From the NCBI RefSeq assembly GCF_022370635.2, contig NZ_CP092362.2, positions 2,356,001-2,420,000 on the forward strand: a DNA stretch of 64,000 bases, written 5' to 3'. Positions 19,070-28,680 of the stretch are shown here, one piece after another. A program made the translations under genes and the position numbers. This DNA comes from Mycolicibacterium crocinum (lineage in GTDB: Bacteria; Actinomycetota; Actinomycetes; Mycobacteriales; Mycobacteriaceae). Positions within the stretch are counted from its first letter, which is position 1. Each line of letters opens with the position of its first letter. The notes beneath the pieces were generated by a model. The model saw nothing but the letters and a program-made list of their open reading frames with translations, was not told where the DNA came from and searched no databases.

Positions 19070-20098
19070 ATGGGAACAACAATCAGCGGCGACGATGTCG
19101 TGCGGCTCCGGATTTCCGATGTGCAGTCCGAGACCGCCGATTGTGTCTCGTTGGTCTTCGATGTGCCCGCCGACCACAAAGACCGGTTCCGCTATGCCGC
19201 CGGCCAATACCTGGCCCTGCGGGTGACGGTTGCCGGCGTGGAGCACCGGCGCTGCTATTCGATGTCGTCGTCGCCGGCCTTGGCCGAACCCCTGCGGATC
19301 ACCGTCAAGCGTGACCCGGGCGGGGTGGTGTCGAACTGGATCAACGACACCGTGGTGGCCGGTGCCGAGATCCACGCCGAAGCCCCGCAGGGCCGCTTTG
19401 TTCTGGATTCCTCGGACCGGGACATCGTGGCCTTCGCGGGCGGAAGCGGTATCACCCCGGTCTTTTCGCTCATCCGCACGGCGCTGGCGACCACCGGCCG
19501 GCGGGTTCGGCTGTTCTATGCCAACCGCAGCGCGGACTCGGTGATCTTCGCCGGGGTGCTGCGCGGCATCGCCGACGAATACGGCGACCGGATCTCTGTA
19601 CACCACCACCTCGACAGTGAGCACGGTGTGGTGACCCCGACCGCGCTCAGGACTTTTCTCGCCGGCGTCGGCGACGCCGAATACTTCGTCTGCGGCCCAA
19701 CGCTGTTCATGGATGCGGTGGAGGCCACGTTGCGGGACTCGAAGGTGCCCGCCGCCCAAGTGCACCTCGAGCGGTTCGTCGCAGCCACGCCGGTCGATGC
19801 GGCGCCGGCGGCCGGCGACGAAGCCACCGATCAGGTGATCATCGAGCTGGATCGGCGCACCACGACCGCGGACTACCGGTCCGGTAACACGTTGCTGCAG
19901 ACGGCGCGGATGGCGGGTTTGAAGGCGCCGTCGTCGTGCGAAACCGGTTCTTGCGGAACGTGTATCGCACAGGTGACCGAAGGTGCCGCGCGGATGCTCA
20001 ACAACAACGCGCTCGACGACGACGAAGTTGCCGACGGTTGGGTGTTGACGTGTCAGGCGATGCCCACGACCAAGACCGTGCGGATCGTCTACGAGTGA
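19070..20098 (+). CDS. FAD- and 2Fe-2S-containing oxygenase reductase
   Basis: A 342-residue electron-transfer protein in three domains. The FAD domain has 'RCYSMSSSP' near residue 60, the NAD(P) domain has 'AGGSGITPVFSLI', and a C-terminal plant-type ferredoxin has 'CETGSCGTC' plus a final Cys in 'VLTCQA'. This order matches KshB/HmpF-like reductases that feed Rieske oxygenases from NADH. It has its own MarR-controlled promoter and is followed by an SDR, so it is likely the donor for both oxygenases in the cluster. The ATG at 19070 fits the -10 spacing; a longer frame from 18959 crosses the operators. Confidence 0.88.
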   Translation: MGTTISGDDVVRLRISDVQSETADCVSLVFDVPADHKDRFRYAAGQYLALRVTVAGVEHRRCYSMSSSPALAEPLRITVKRDPGGVVSNWINDTVVAGAEIHAEAPQGRFVLDSSDRDIVAFAGGSGITPVFSLIRTALATTGRRVRLFYANRSADSVIFAGVLRGIADEYGDRISVHHHLDSEHGVVTPTALRTFLAGVGDAEYFVCGPTLFMDAVEATLRDSKVPAAQVHLERFVAATPVDAAPAAGDEATDQVIIELDRRTTTADYRSGNTLLQTARMAGLKAPSSCETGSCGTCIAQVTEGAARMLNNNALDDDEVADGWVLTCQAMPTTKTVRIVYE

Positions 20099-20108
20099 GG
20101 GAGCGTCA

Positions 20109-20852
20109 ATGAGCAGGGTTGCGGTGGTCACCGGCGGTGGGTCGGGTATGGGTGAAGCGACATGCCACGAACTCGGGCGCCGCGGAAACAACGTGGCCGT
20201 CCTCGATCTCAACGAATCTGCGGCACAACGAGTTGCCGACGACCTCCGTGCCGAGGGTGTGACAGCGATCGGAGTCGGCGCCGATGTCGCCGACCGCCCA
20301 GTGATGGAAGACGCCTTCGCGAAGGTGCGTTCCGAGCTCGGGCCGACGACGATTCTGGTCACCAGTGCCGGACTGTTCGGCTTCGCGCCGTTCGTGGATA
20401 TGCGCGTCGAGGACTGGGAGCGGGTCATCGCGGTCAACCTGACCGGCACCTTTCACGCCTGCCAGCTCGCGGTGCCGGATATGCTCGCCGCCGGCTGGGG
20501 ACGCATCATCATGATCTCGTCGTCGAGTGCCCAGCGGGGGTCTCCGGAGATGGCCCATTACGCGGCATCCAAGGGCGGGGTGCTGAGCCTGACCCGGTCC
20601 CTGGCCCGCGAGTACGCCGCGCGCGGCATCACGGTAAACAACATCCCGCCGTCGGGCATCGAGACGCCGATGCAGCATCAGCAACAAGCCGCCGGAATCC
20701 TGCCGTCGACCGAGCAGATGGCCGCCAACATCCCCATTGGACATCTAGGCACCGGTGACGACATCGCCGCGATGGTGGGCTTCCTCAGCTCCGATGAAGC
20801 CGGCTTCATCACCGGTCAAACCATCGGCGTCAACGGGGGCGCAGTGATGTGA
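20109..20852 (+). CDS. Short-chain dehydrogenase/reductase of the oxygenase cluster
   Basis: A 247-residue classical SDR. 'TGGGSGMG' near residue 9 is the nucleotide loop, followed by 'ADVAD', a modified 'TSAG' in place of NNAG, and the catalytic 'HYAASKGG' with Tyr and Lys. The C-terminus is 'GQTIGVNGG'. It lies 10 bases after the reductase and before the second Rieske gene. In oxygenase clusters such enzymes oxidise the diol or alcohol made by the oxygenase. That role is inferred from position. Confidence 0.87.
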   Translation: MSRVAVVTGGGSGMGEATCHELGRRGNNVAVLDLNESAAQRVADDLRAEGVTAIGVGADVADRPVMEDAFAKVRSELGPTTILVTSAGLFGFAPFVDMRVEDWERVIAVNLTGTFHACQLAVPDMLAAGWGRIIMISSSSAQRGSPEMAHYAASKGGVLSLTRSLAREYAARGITVNNIPPSGIETPMQHQQQAAGILPSTEQMAANIPIGHLGTGDDIAAMVGFLSSDEAGFITGQTIGVNGGAVM

Positions 20853-20907
20853 GAACGGCTGCCGCACAGCACTTGTCAGCAACCTGATCCGATACCAGGA
20901 GGTTCCC

Positions 20908-22176
20908 ATGGCCGCCGTCACCTGGCCCAAGCCCGCCGAAGGCAGCTGGACCGAGCACTACCCGGATCTGGGCACGGGCCCGATCTCGTTCAAAGACTCG
21001 ACCTCGCCGGAGTTCTACAAGCTCGAGGGTGAGGCGATCTTCAAGCGAGCCTGGCTCAACATCGGCCGGGTGGAGGAACTGCCGCGGGGCGGCAGTTATT
21101 TCACCAAGGAGATCGAGGTCGCGCGGGCGTCGGTGATCGTGGTCAGGGGCAAGGATGACGTCATCCGCGCCTTCCACAACATCTGCCGGCACCGGGGAAA
21201 CAAGCTGGTGTGGAACGACTATCCGACCGAGGAGGTCCGTGGCACCTGCCGCCAATTCACCTGTAAGTACCACGGCTGGCGCTATGGGCTGGACGGTGCG
21301 CTGAACTTCGTCCAGCAGAGCGGGGAGTTCTTCGACCTCGACCAGGAGCAGTACGGGCTGAGCCCGGTGCACTGCGACGTGTGGAACGGCTTCATCTTCA
21401 TCAACCTCGACCGCGAGCCCCGCCAAACATTGCGAGAGTTCCTCGGGCCCATGGTGACTGCGCTCGACGGCTACCCGTTCGAGAAGCTGACTGAGCGCTA
21501 CGAGTGGGTGGCCAACAACAACAGCAACTGGAAGATCTTCGCCGACGCCTTCCAGGAGTACTACCACGTGCCGTCCCTGCACCCCCAACAGGTGCCGCCG
21601 GAGGTGCGCGTTCCGAACGCCGGATTCACCTGTGCCCATTTCCAACTCGACGGGCCACACCGGGTGGTGTCCACCGCGGGCACCCGACGCTGGCTGCTGC
21701 CGCCGGAGTACATGTATCCGATCGAGCTCGCCACCCAGAGCGGACTTGTCGGACCCTGGCGCACACCGGATATCGGTGAATTGCCGGCCGGTCTGAATCC
21801 CGGCAATATCGAGCCGTGGGGCATCTCGAACTTCCAGATCTTCCCCAACATCGAGATCCTGATCTACGGCGGCTGGTATCTGCTCTACCGCTACTGGCCC
21901 ACCTCCCACAACACGCACCGTTTCGAGGCGTTCACGTACTTCAGCCCGGCGCGCACTGTCCGGGAACGTATCGAACACGAGGTGGCGTCGGTGGTGCTCA
22001 AAGAATTCGCGCTGCAGGACGCCGGCATGCTCGGGGGCACCCAGGCCGCGCTGGAAACCGGTGTCGTCGACGAGTTCCCGCTCAACGACCAGGAGATCCT
22101 GGTCCGGCATCTGCACAAAGCTGTCGTCGACTGGGTCGATGACTATCAACGCGAGACCGCCGGGGCGGGGGCATAG
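20908..22176 (+). CDS. Rieske non-heme iron oxygenase alpha subunit (copy 2)
   Basis: A 422-residue paralogue of the oxygenase at 15715. Rieske ligands are Cys93/His95 and Cys119/His122. The iron site is His220-x4-His225 in 'EYYHVPSLH', again with Glu217 at the bridging position. The shared 'FGYWPTSHNTH'-like region (here 'YWPTSHNTHRFEAF') is conserved in both. AGGAGG lies 8 bases before the ATG. A second copy of the small helical protein follows 2 bases after the stop. Two oxygenases in one cluster could act in sequence on one substrate or on two related ones. Confidence 0.88.
   Translation: MAAVTWPKPAEGSWTEHYPDLGTGPISFKDSTSPEFYKLEGEAIFKRAWLNIGRVEELPRGGSYFTKEIEVARASVIVVRGKDDVIRAFHNICRHRGNKLVWNDYPTEEVRGTCRQFTCKYHGWRYGLDGALNFVQQSGEFFDLDQEQYGLSPVHCDVWNGFIFINLDREPRQTLREFLGPMVTALDGYPFEKLTERYEWVANNNSNWKIFADAFQEYYHVPSLHPQQVPPEVRVPNAGFTCAHFQLDGPHRVVSTAGTRRWLLPPEYMYPIELATQSGLVGPWRTPDIGELPAGLNPGNIEPWGISNFQIFPNIEILIYGGWYLLYRYWPTSHNTHRFEAFTYFSPARTVRERIEHEVASVVLKEFALQDAGMLGGTQAALETGVVDEFPLNDQEILVRHLHKAVVDWVDDYQRETAGAGA
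20926..20963 (+). repeat. 38-bp direct repeat, copy B (5' end of Rieske gene 2)
   Basis: Identical to 15727-15764. Recombination between the copies would remove 5.2 kb including the small partner gene, amidohydrolase, marR, reductase and SDR genes. Confidence 0.9.
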
Positions 22177-22178
22177 CG

Positions 22179-22514
22179 ATGTCAGAAGCGATGTTGCCCA
22201 GCGCATTTGCCGAACTCGAGGAGTTCGCTCCCGTGTGGTGCCTGGCCACTGAGACCGAGCGGTGGGAGCAGCGGGTCAACAGCAGCATGGCCGACATGGA
22301 GCACTTCTACAACGCGTTCTTTCCCCGCCTGGAAGAAGCGATCGAATACTGCGACAAGTTCTCGCTCGACGAGCTGCCGCAGGATGCGACCAACCTGCTG
22401 TACCTCATCTACTCGCTGATCATGGTGGCGATGTCGGTCGAGATCATGCACCAGCCCCGGCCCGTCGACGCATGCGACGCCGAGATGGTGCGCGTCAGCG
22501 AACCCCGACCCTAG
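22179..22514 (+). CDS. Small helical partner protein of the Rieske oxygenase (copy 2)
   Basis: A 111-residue protein homologous to the one at 16983 over its whole length; both have the central 'EYCDKFSLDELP' or 'AYCDKFSLDDLP' block. There is no known domain, signal peptide or clear metal motif apart from single conserved Cys residues (one after Trp in 'WCL', one in 'YCDK'). Its ATG lies 2 bases after the oxygenase stop. Conservation of the pair in two copies indicates a dedicated interaction. What it does is unknown. Confidence 0.8.
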   Translation: MSEAMLPSAFAELEEFAPVWCLATETERWEQRVNSSMADMEHFYNAFFPRLEEAIEYCDKFSLDELPQDATNLLYLIYSLIMVAMSVEIMHQPRPVDACDAEMVRVSEPRP

Positions 22515-22522
22515 GAGGTCTC

Positions 22523-23368
22523 ATGAGCACGCTCACCATCACCAAGCTGACCTCAACGGTCGGAGCCGAGGTGACCGGACTGAACTCCGATCAACTCGGC
22601 ACCGATGACACCACGGCCGAGGCGGTCCTGGATGCGTTGGAGGACAACGGAGTTCTGGTCTTCCCCGGCCTCAACCTGACACCGGAGGCGCAGGTCGCGT
22701 TCTGCTCCCGTCTCGGCGAGGTGGACCGGTCCGCCGATGGCCGCCATCCGGTGTCGGGCATCTATCCGATCACGATGGACAAGACCAAGAATGCCAGCGC
22801 CCAATACCTACGCGCCGCGTTCCTCTGGCATATCGACGGCTGTACGCCGACGAACGACGAATGCCCGCAGAAGGCCACGCTGTTGTCGGCCAAGCAGGTG
22901 GCCACCGAAGGCGGTGACACCGAATTCGCCAGTGCCTATACCGCTTACGACGTGTTGTCCGACGAGGACAAGGAGCGGTTGGGGCCGTTGCGGGTGGTGC
23001 ACTCGCTGGAGGCCTCGCAGCGCAAGATCACACCGAACCCGACGGTCGAGGACCTGGCGCGGTGGCGATCCCGTCCGACGCACGAGCATCCGCTGGTGTG
23101 GACGCACCGCAGTGGACGTAAGTCGCTGGTGCTCGGCGCCTCGGCCGACTACATCGTCGGGATGGAGGTCGACGAGGGTCGGGCCATCCTGGCTGATCTG
23201 TTGGAGAAGGCCACCGGCCCGGACAACGTCTATCGCCACAGCTGGTCGGTGGGCGACACCGTGATCTGGGACAACCGCGGCGTGTTGCACCGCGCCGGTC
23301 AGTACGCCGACGACTCCGGTCGAATGATGTTGCGCACCACGATCTTGGGTGACGAACCGATCGAGTGA
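22523..23368 (+). CDS. TauD/TfdA-family Fe(II)/2-oxoglutarate dioxygenase
   Basis: A 281-residue dioxygenase. The facial triad is His103-x-Asp105 ('WHIDG') and His256 ('LHRAGQY'), with Arg268/Arg271 as probable 2-oxoglutarate ligands. It couples 2-oxoglutarate decarboxylation to hydroxylation of a substrate such as a sulfonate, phenoxyacid or quaternary amine. The ATG at 22523 has AGGAGG upstream and lies 8 bases after the small partner gene. It closes the oxygenase operon: its stop is 1 base from the stop of the convergent CtaG-like gene. Its presence beside two Rieske enzymes suggests a substrate needing several hydroxylations. Confidence 0.88.
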   Translation: MSTLTITKLTSTVGAEVTGLNSDQLGTDDTTAEAVLDALEDNGVLVFPGLNLTPEAQVAFCSRLGEVDRSADGRHPVSGIYPITMDKTKNASAQYLRAAFLWHIDGCTPTNDECPQKATLLSAKQVATEGGDTEFASAYTAYDVLSDEDKERLGPLRVVHSLEASQRKITPNPTVEDLARWRSRPTHEHPLVWTHRSGRKSLVLGASADYIVGMEVDEGRAILADLLEKATGPDNVYRHSWSVGDTVIWDNRGVLHRAGQYADDSGRMMLRTTILGDEPIE

Positions 23369-23369
23369 G

Positions 23370-25271
23370 TCAGCGCCGGTTTTTGGCCAGCTCCTGCAGC
23401 ATCGCGTTGTAGGCGTCGAGATCGTCGTCGTAGTGGGCGTCGGCATGCCGGTCGGTGCGGGCGGCGGTCCGACGGTCCTGGCGGGCCCACTGCACCACCA
23501 GGGCGATCACGACGACGATCACCGGAAGCTCACTGGAGCCCCAGGCGATCGCACCGCCGAGGTGTTGGTCGTCGCCGAGGCTGGTGAGCCAGGGCAGCCG
23601 CAGACTGCGGTAGAAGGTGCCGCCCAGCACCGATGTCATGGTCATCGTTGCGATTCCGAAGAACGCGTGGAACGGCATCACCGCGAACAACAGTCCGAGG
23701 CGTCCGATGAAGGGCAGCCGCTTGGGACCGGGGTCGATGCCGATGATGCCCCAGAAGAACAGGTACCCGGTGATCAGGAAGTGCACGGTCATGAACTCGT
23801 GACCCCAGTGGTAACGCACCAGGGTGTCGAACACCGGGGTGAAGTACACCGCGTACAGCGAGCCCACGAACAACACGAAAGCCGTTGCGGGATGGGACAG
23901 GAACCGCGATACCGGAGAGTGCACCAGCCAGAGCAGCCATTCCCGCGGCCCGGGCGGACGGCCGGCGCCTGCGACAGGAAGCGCCCGCAGCGCCAGGGTG
24001 ATCGGCGCGCCCAACGCCAGGAACACCGGGATGAACATGTTCAGGGCCATGTGTTCTGCCATGTGCACACTGAACATCGCCGAGCCGTAGGCCCGGGTAC
24101 CCGAGCTGGTGACGAACAGCAGCGCGGCGCAACCCAACAACCACGCGGCCAGACGACCGGGCGGCCAGCCGTCGCCGCGCCGTCGCAGCCGGAGGTAGCC
24201 GATCACATAGCCCACGGCCAACGCGATGGCCGCCACCCCGAGCAGGACGTCGAAGCGCCAAACGGTCAGCAGCCGAAGCGCACTCGGGGGGTCCGGGAGC
24301 TGATAACCGAGGTAGACATCCCATGCGGTGAATTGGTGAGTCAGCAGCCGCGGCGCGGTCTGGATTGCCATGACGGAGACGGCCGACACCGCGAGAACGG
24401 CGCACAGTGCGCCTGCCGCTCGTTTCGCGAACAGGCTGCCGAGCAGTGCCGCCGCGGCCAGCGCGCCGAATCGTCCGTAGTCCGAACCAAACCCGGTCGG
24501 CGTTGCCAACAGGACCAACAGCAGTGCCCCGTACACCAGCGCCGCCACGCCGGCCGTCAGTTCAACGACCCGAACCCGCCGCCGCAGTTCGGCTTTCGGC
24601 GGTGCGACAGCCGCGCTGATCTTCACTCCGGTCAGCACCGCCAGCGCGAGGGCGAACACGATCACCGCAGACGTTGCGTAGTCGTGATCGGGGCCCTGGC
24701 CCGAGTTACCGCTGACCGGCAGCACGATCACGCCGATGAACGTGGGAATCAGCAGCACCGCATGCCACACCCAGCGCACCGTCGCTCGCAGGCTGACGGT
24801 CACCACGGCCGCGATCACCGCCACGACGATCCAGCCGCGCGCCATTTCCGATGCGCCGAGCGCAGTTCCGAGGCCGCCACCGCCAATCAACCGGGCGACC
24901 GATACACCCGACGCAGTGGCCGCCTGCACCGGAATCATTACGAGCGCGGTCACCAACCAGACCGGAGCCAGTCGCTCGGCCAGCAGGTGCGCTCGAAATG
25001 ACGACGCGTCGAGCACACCGCGCTCGTCGGGCTCGGCGGTGATGATGACGAATACCAGCGAGCCCAGACAGATCGCGCCGGCCAGGGCCGCGGTGAAATA
25101 CCCGATCAGTTCTGCGACGCTCGTCGGCGCACCGGGGTAGGAGTCGCCGGTGGCGCTGAAGCGGCGTTCGCCGGACACGACGGCATAGGCGACCAGTGCG
25201 GCGAATGTGGCGAGGTAGCCGCCCAGGATCCACCGACCTGCTGGTCGGGTGCCTGCGCGGTTGGCTTCCAT
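23370..25271 (-). CDS. CopD/CtaG fusion membrane protein (Rv0102-like)
   Basis: A protein of about 633 residues and many hydrophobic helices. The N-terminal half resembles the CopD copper-import domain. The C-terminal half (from about residue 370) is a Caa3-type CtaG domain with conserved His residues ('[13 protein letters not shown]', '[11 protein letters not shown]', 'MPFHAFFGI') that could carry copper for oxidase assembly. The same fusion is found as M. tuberculosis Rv0102, next to ctpB there. The start at 25271 is uncertain: an ATG at 25325 has GGAG upstream at 9 bases. The C-terminal tail is hydrophilic and acidic. Confidence 0.82.
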   Translation of the reverse strand: MEANRAGTRPAGRWILGGYLATFAALVAYAVVSGERRFSATGDSYPGAPTSVAELIGYFTAALAGAICLGSLVFVIITAEPDERGVLDASSFRAHLLAERLAPVWLVTALVMIPVQAATASGVSVARLIGGGGLGTALGASEMARGWIVVAVIAAVVTVSLRATVRWVWHAVLLIPTFIGVIVLPVSGNSGQGPDHDYATSAVIVFALALAVLTGVKISAAVAPPKAELRRRVRVVELTAGVAALVYGALLLVLLATPTGFGSDYGRFGALAAAALLGSLFAKRAAGALCAVLAVSAVSVMAIQTAPRLLTHQFTAWDVYLGYQLPDPPSALRLLTVWRFDVLLGVAAIALAVGYVIGYLRLRRRGDGWPPGRLAAWLLGCAALLFVTSSGTRAYGSAMFSVHMAEHMALNMFIPVFLALGAPITLALRALPVAGAGRPPGPREWLLWLVHSPVSRFLSHPATAFVLFVGSLYAVYFTPVFDTLVRYHWGHEFMTVHFLITGYLFFWGIIGIDPGPKRLPFIGRLGLLFAVMPFHAFFGIATMTMTSVLGGTFYRSLRLPWLTSLGDDQHLGGAIAWGSSELPVIVVVIALVVQWARQDRRTAARTDRHADAHYDDDLDAYNAMLQELAKNRR

Positions 25272-25486
25272 TGACGCGAGTCTACGACTGCTTGTCGTAG
25301 TCGAGTCGCCGCGGCGGAGTTTCATAGCAAACGATCTCCGTCGTCGCAGCACTGACCCACGTCGGCAATGGCCGATGACGCGCATTCTTGGCTACGCGCT
25401 GCGGCGAGTCTTCGCAGTTCGCGGGCATTTTTCGGTCAGATGCGAGACTATTGACGGAAGGGTTAGCGCCGCGGGGGCGGGGGGAA

Positions 25487-27448
25487 ATGGTCGAGTCCGG
25501 TAGCGACACCATCGGGTCGTGTGGGGCGTGTGGCATCGGATTGCGGCCCGAGGCCCGGTTCTGCGATCGCTGCGGCGCCCCCGTCTCTCGACGGACGGTG
25601 ACGGGCGAACACAAACAGGTGACGGTGTTGTTCATGGACATCGTCGGGTCGATGAAGCTGGCCGCGGCGCTCGACGCGGAGCGCCTCCGGGAGATCGTGA
25701 CCGACCTGTTCAACCGGGCGGCCGCGGTGGTGCAGCGCTACCAGGGAACGGTCGACACGTTCACCGGCGACGGCTTGATGGCCCTGTTCGGGGCGCCGCT
25801 GGCGCTCGACGATCACCCGCTGCGGGCCTGCATAGCGGCGCTGGAGATTCAATCCGTCGTCGCCGAACTTGCCGCAGAGGTGAGAACCCGTGACGGCGCC
25901 AGCCTGCAGCTTCGGGTCGGCCTGAACTCCGGCGAGGTGATCGTCGGCGAAATCGGTCTAGGGCCGGGGCGATACACCGCAATCGGGCACTCGGTCGGGA
26001 TGGCTCAACGCATGGAAGCCGCTGCGCCCCCGGGCGGAGTGCTGTGCTCTTACTCGACGGCATGCCTCGTCGAAGACGCGACCCGGCTCGGGCCCGTCGA
26101 ACGGGTTTCGGTCAAGGGGGCCGATGAGACGGTGCCCGCCCGCCTGCTTCTGGCCGTCGAATCCGACCGCATGGTGTTGGGCCGTAACGAGGGTGTGATG
26201 CTGGGCCGCGAGGCGGAGATGGAACAACTCAGCGCACTGTGGGATGACGGGGCAGGCCTCGTCGGCATCGTCGGTGTGGCCGGATTGGGCAAGAGTCGTC
26301 TGATCGGCGAGTTCACTGCGGCCGGCGCGCAGTCCGGTGCCGATGTCGTCGTGGCTCGGTGTGACGCCCACACCAGTGTGCTGCCGTTTCGCGCGTTGGC
26401 GCGCCTGCTGCGTGCCATGTTCAAGGTCGACGGGCTGAGCGATGCCGACGCCCGCAGGCATGCGATCGAACAGTGCGGTGACGCTCTGGCGAATCCGCAG
26501 TGTCCAGATGCGCAGATCTTGTTCGATGCCATGGGGATTGCGGATGCCGACGAGCCGCAGCCGGCGGTCAGCTTCGATGGTCGCCGTCGCCGGCTTGTCG
26601 ATGTGATGCTGAAAGCTGTGTTGGCGCGCCGCGCCCGAATGGTCTTCGTTCTCGAAGACGTCCACTGGATCGATACTCCCAGCGACGATGTTCTTGCCGA
26701 CTTCGCCGCCGAACTCGGCGCGACCACATCGATGTTCGTTGTGACCTATCGCCCTGAGTTCCGGGGCGTCCTGCATCAACGGTGCGTTCACTCTATTGTG
26801 TTGAAACCTCTGACCGATTCCGAGGCCGCCCGGCAGGTTAGCCAACTACTCGGGGCTGAGGCCTCGCTCGATCACCTGGCCGGACGGATCGCGAGCGCAG
26901 CCGCGGGAAATCCGTTTTTCGCCGAGGAGATCGTCCGCGACCTGGCTGGTCGCGGCGTGCTGGCCGGCAGTCGGGGTGCGTACCGGCTGGCAGACGTGGT
27001 CAGCGAGATCGCCGTACCCGCAACGGTACAGGCGGTGCTGGCGGCCCGCATCGATCGGCTTCCCGCCGGCGCGAAGTCGATGCTCAACGCCGCTGCGGTG
27101 ATCGGCGCCCACTTCGACATGGACATTCTGTTGGCTGTGGTGCCTGAGGTCGCGCCGACGTCGGTGGTGGACCTGGTATCCAACGAATTCATCGATCAGA
27201 CGAGATTGGTTCCACAGCAACGGTATTGCTTTCGCCACCCACTTGTGCGCACGGTGGCCTATGAATCGCAGCTGAACGCCAACCGTGCCCGGACCCACCG
27301 CATCCTGGCCTCCGCGATCGCGCTGCGCGATCCTGGGGCCGCCGACGACAATGCGGCGCTGATCGCCGAACACTATGAAGCCGCAGGGGAACTCGTCGAG
27401 GCGTACCACTGGCACATGCGGGTCCGGATATTGGCTTCGGCCTCGTGA
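25487..27448 (+). CDS. Class III nucleotide cyclase-AAA ATPase regulator, N-terminal part (frameshifted)
   Basis: The 653 residues have three parts. A zinc-ribbon lies at 12-29 (two CxxC pairs). A class III cyclase domain spans about 43-230, with metal aspartates Asp51 ('FMDIVGS') and Asp95 ('FTGDGLMALFG'). An AAA/STAND ATPase follows, with Walker A 'GVAGLGKSR' and Walker B 'FVLEDVHW'. In mycobacterial relatives a TPR-like helical C-terminus follows without a break. Here the frame stops at 27448, ten codons after 'HWHM', while the next frame carries on with the expected 'DLAAAR.QWE.AR'. Thr91 occupies the position of the adenine-selecting Lys ('DKFTGD' in relatives), so cyclase activity is doubtful. 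Confidence 0.83.
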   Translation: MVESGSDTIGSCGACGIGLRPEARFCDRCGAPVSRRTVTGEHKQVTVLFMDIVGSMKLAAALDAERLREIVTDLFNRAAAVVQRYQGTVDTFTGDGLMALFGAPLALDDHPLRACIAALEIQSVVAELAAEVRTRDGASLQLRVGLNSGEVIVGEIGLGPGRYTAIGHSVGMAQRMEAAAPPGGVLCSYSTACLVEDATRLGPVERVSVKGADETVPARLLLAVESDRMVLGRNEGVMLGREAEMEQLSALWDDGAGLVGIVGVAGLGKSRLIGEFTAAGAQSGADVVVARCDAHTSVLPFRALARLLRAMFKVDGLSDADARRHAIEQCGDALANPQCPDAQILFDAMGIADADEPQPAVSFDGRRRRLVDVMLKAVLARRARMVFVLEDVHWIDTPSDDVLADFAAELGATTSMFVVTYRPEFRGVLHQRCVHSIVLKPLTDSEAARQVSQLLGAEASLDHLAGRIASAAAGNPFFAEEIVRDLAGRGVLAGSRGAYRLADVVSEIAVPATVQAVLAARIDRLPAGAKSMLNAAAVIGAHFDMDILLAVVPEVAPTSVVDLVSNEFIDQTRLVPQQRYCFRHPLVRTVAYESQLNANRARTHRILASAIALRDPGAADDNAALIAEHYEAAGELVEAYHWHMRVRILASAS

Positions 27449-28667
27449 CCTCGCCGCCGCACGCGCTCAGTGGGAAAGTGCTCGCCGCATCGCGGACACG
27501 TTGTCCAATGATCGGCGCGACGTCGGCGCGTTGAGGCTCGCGCCACGCACCATGCTGGTTTCGACGGCACTGTACGTCGGAAACGATTTCGACGCCGACG
27601 AAAGCTATCGTGAGTTTCGTTCCCTGGCAGAGCGAGAAGGCGATCAGGAATCACTCGCGTTCGCAACCGCCGGACGTGTCATGTCGCTGTGTTTGAACGA
27701 CAACAAGGTCGCCGAGGCGGTGGCCTTGGCCGCCGAGCTGGAGACCATTGTCGGTGGCATCGACTGCGACGTGGCGACCAGGAGCATCATCCTCACGGCG
27801 GTGGTGTTTGCCCGCTTCACCAATTGTGAGTTCGACGCGGCAATCGCGGTGATCGACACCATACTCGGGCTGCCCCAGACCGAGTCGACGATGGAATTGG
27901 CTGTCGCCCAGACCATCCGAGGGTATATCGAAATCTGTCGCGGCGATTTTGTACGCGGCCGGCGCAATCTTCGAGAGGGCACCGCGCGAGCCCGTGAACT
28001 CGGGCCCGTCAACCATGCCATCCTGCTGGTCTATTCGAGTACCCTCGTCGCACTCGGAATGTATGAGCCAGACGAATTCGTCGAAGAGATGGTTGATGCG
28101 CTGCGGCGCGCCGAGTCTTTCGGCGACATTTGTGGGCTCATCACCGCTCAGTGCGCCTACGGCACAGTGTTGGTACGCGCACAGAGTGCACCACGCCACG
28201 ATGCGATCGAGGTACTTCTCCGGGCGAAATCGAACATCCAGAAGCACAACGTGTTCACCCTCGCGCTCGGTATCACGGTCTCCGATCTGGCCGGGGAAGC
28301 AGCTCGCACCGGTCGACGGGACGAGGCAATCGATGATCTGCGCGTCTCGTTCGTCTCCCACACCGACACCGGATTCCGGGTCTTCGCGGGCTGTGTGGGT
28401 GAAGCTCTCGTCGAGCTTCTCATCGACCGGGGACGGCCGAGTGATCTCGCCGAGGCCCGCGACATCGTTGGTCTCTGGCAACACGACGGCCGCGACATTC
28501 CGGCGCTCGATCTGGTGCGTCTGCGATCGCGGGCGTTGTTGGCTGCGGCTGAGGGCGATTCCGAAGCGCATGCGAGGCTCGCCGGTCAATACCTCGACCT
28601 GTGCGAGAAGCTGGACGCCCGCGGCCGATTGAGCGAGGCGCGCCGCATGGTTGAGGAAACTGTCTGA
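27375..28667 (+). pseudogene. C-terminal part of the cyclase-ATPase regulator, in a shifted frame
   Basis: From about 27423 this frame encodes the helical repeat region that normally ends cyclase-AAA regulators: 'YWLRPRDLAAARAQWESAR' is directly followed by 'LRLAPRTML', as in mycobacterial homologues. The upstream protein is in a frame one base behind. Dropping one G from CGGG at 27419-27422 would fuse the two into a protein of about 1,060 residues. The first 16 codons from the ATG at 27375 are out of register with the family and are not real coding. Either the gene is broken, the sequence has an error, or a +1 shift occurs during translation. Codon use is normal throughout. Confidence 0.75.
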
Positions 28668-28680
28668 CCCGGGGGAGCGG

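Noticed and set aside
20866..20880. CACTTGTC before the second Rieske gene as a fourth MarR operator
   Set aside because: Only one half-site matches, the other half is absent and no -10 box sits at the expected position.
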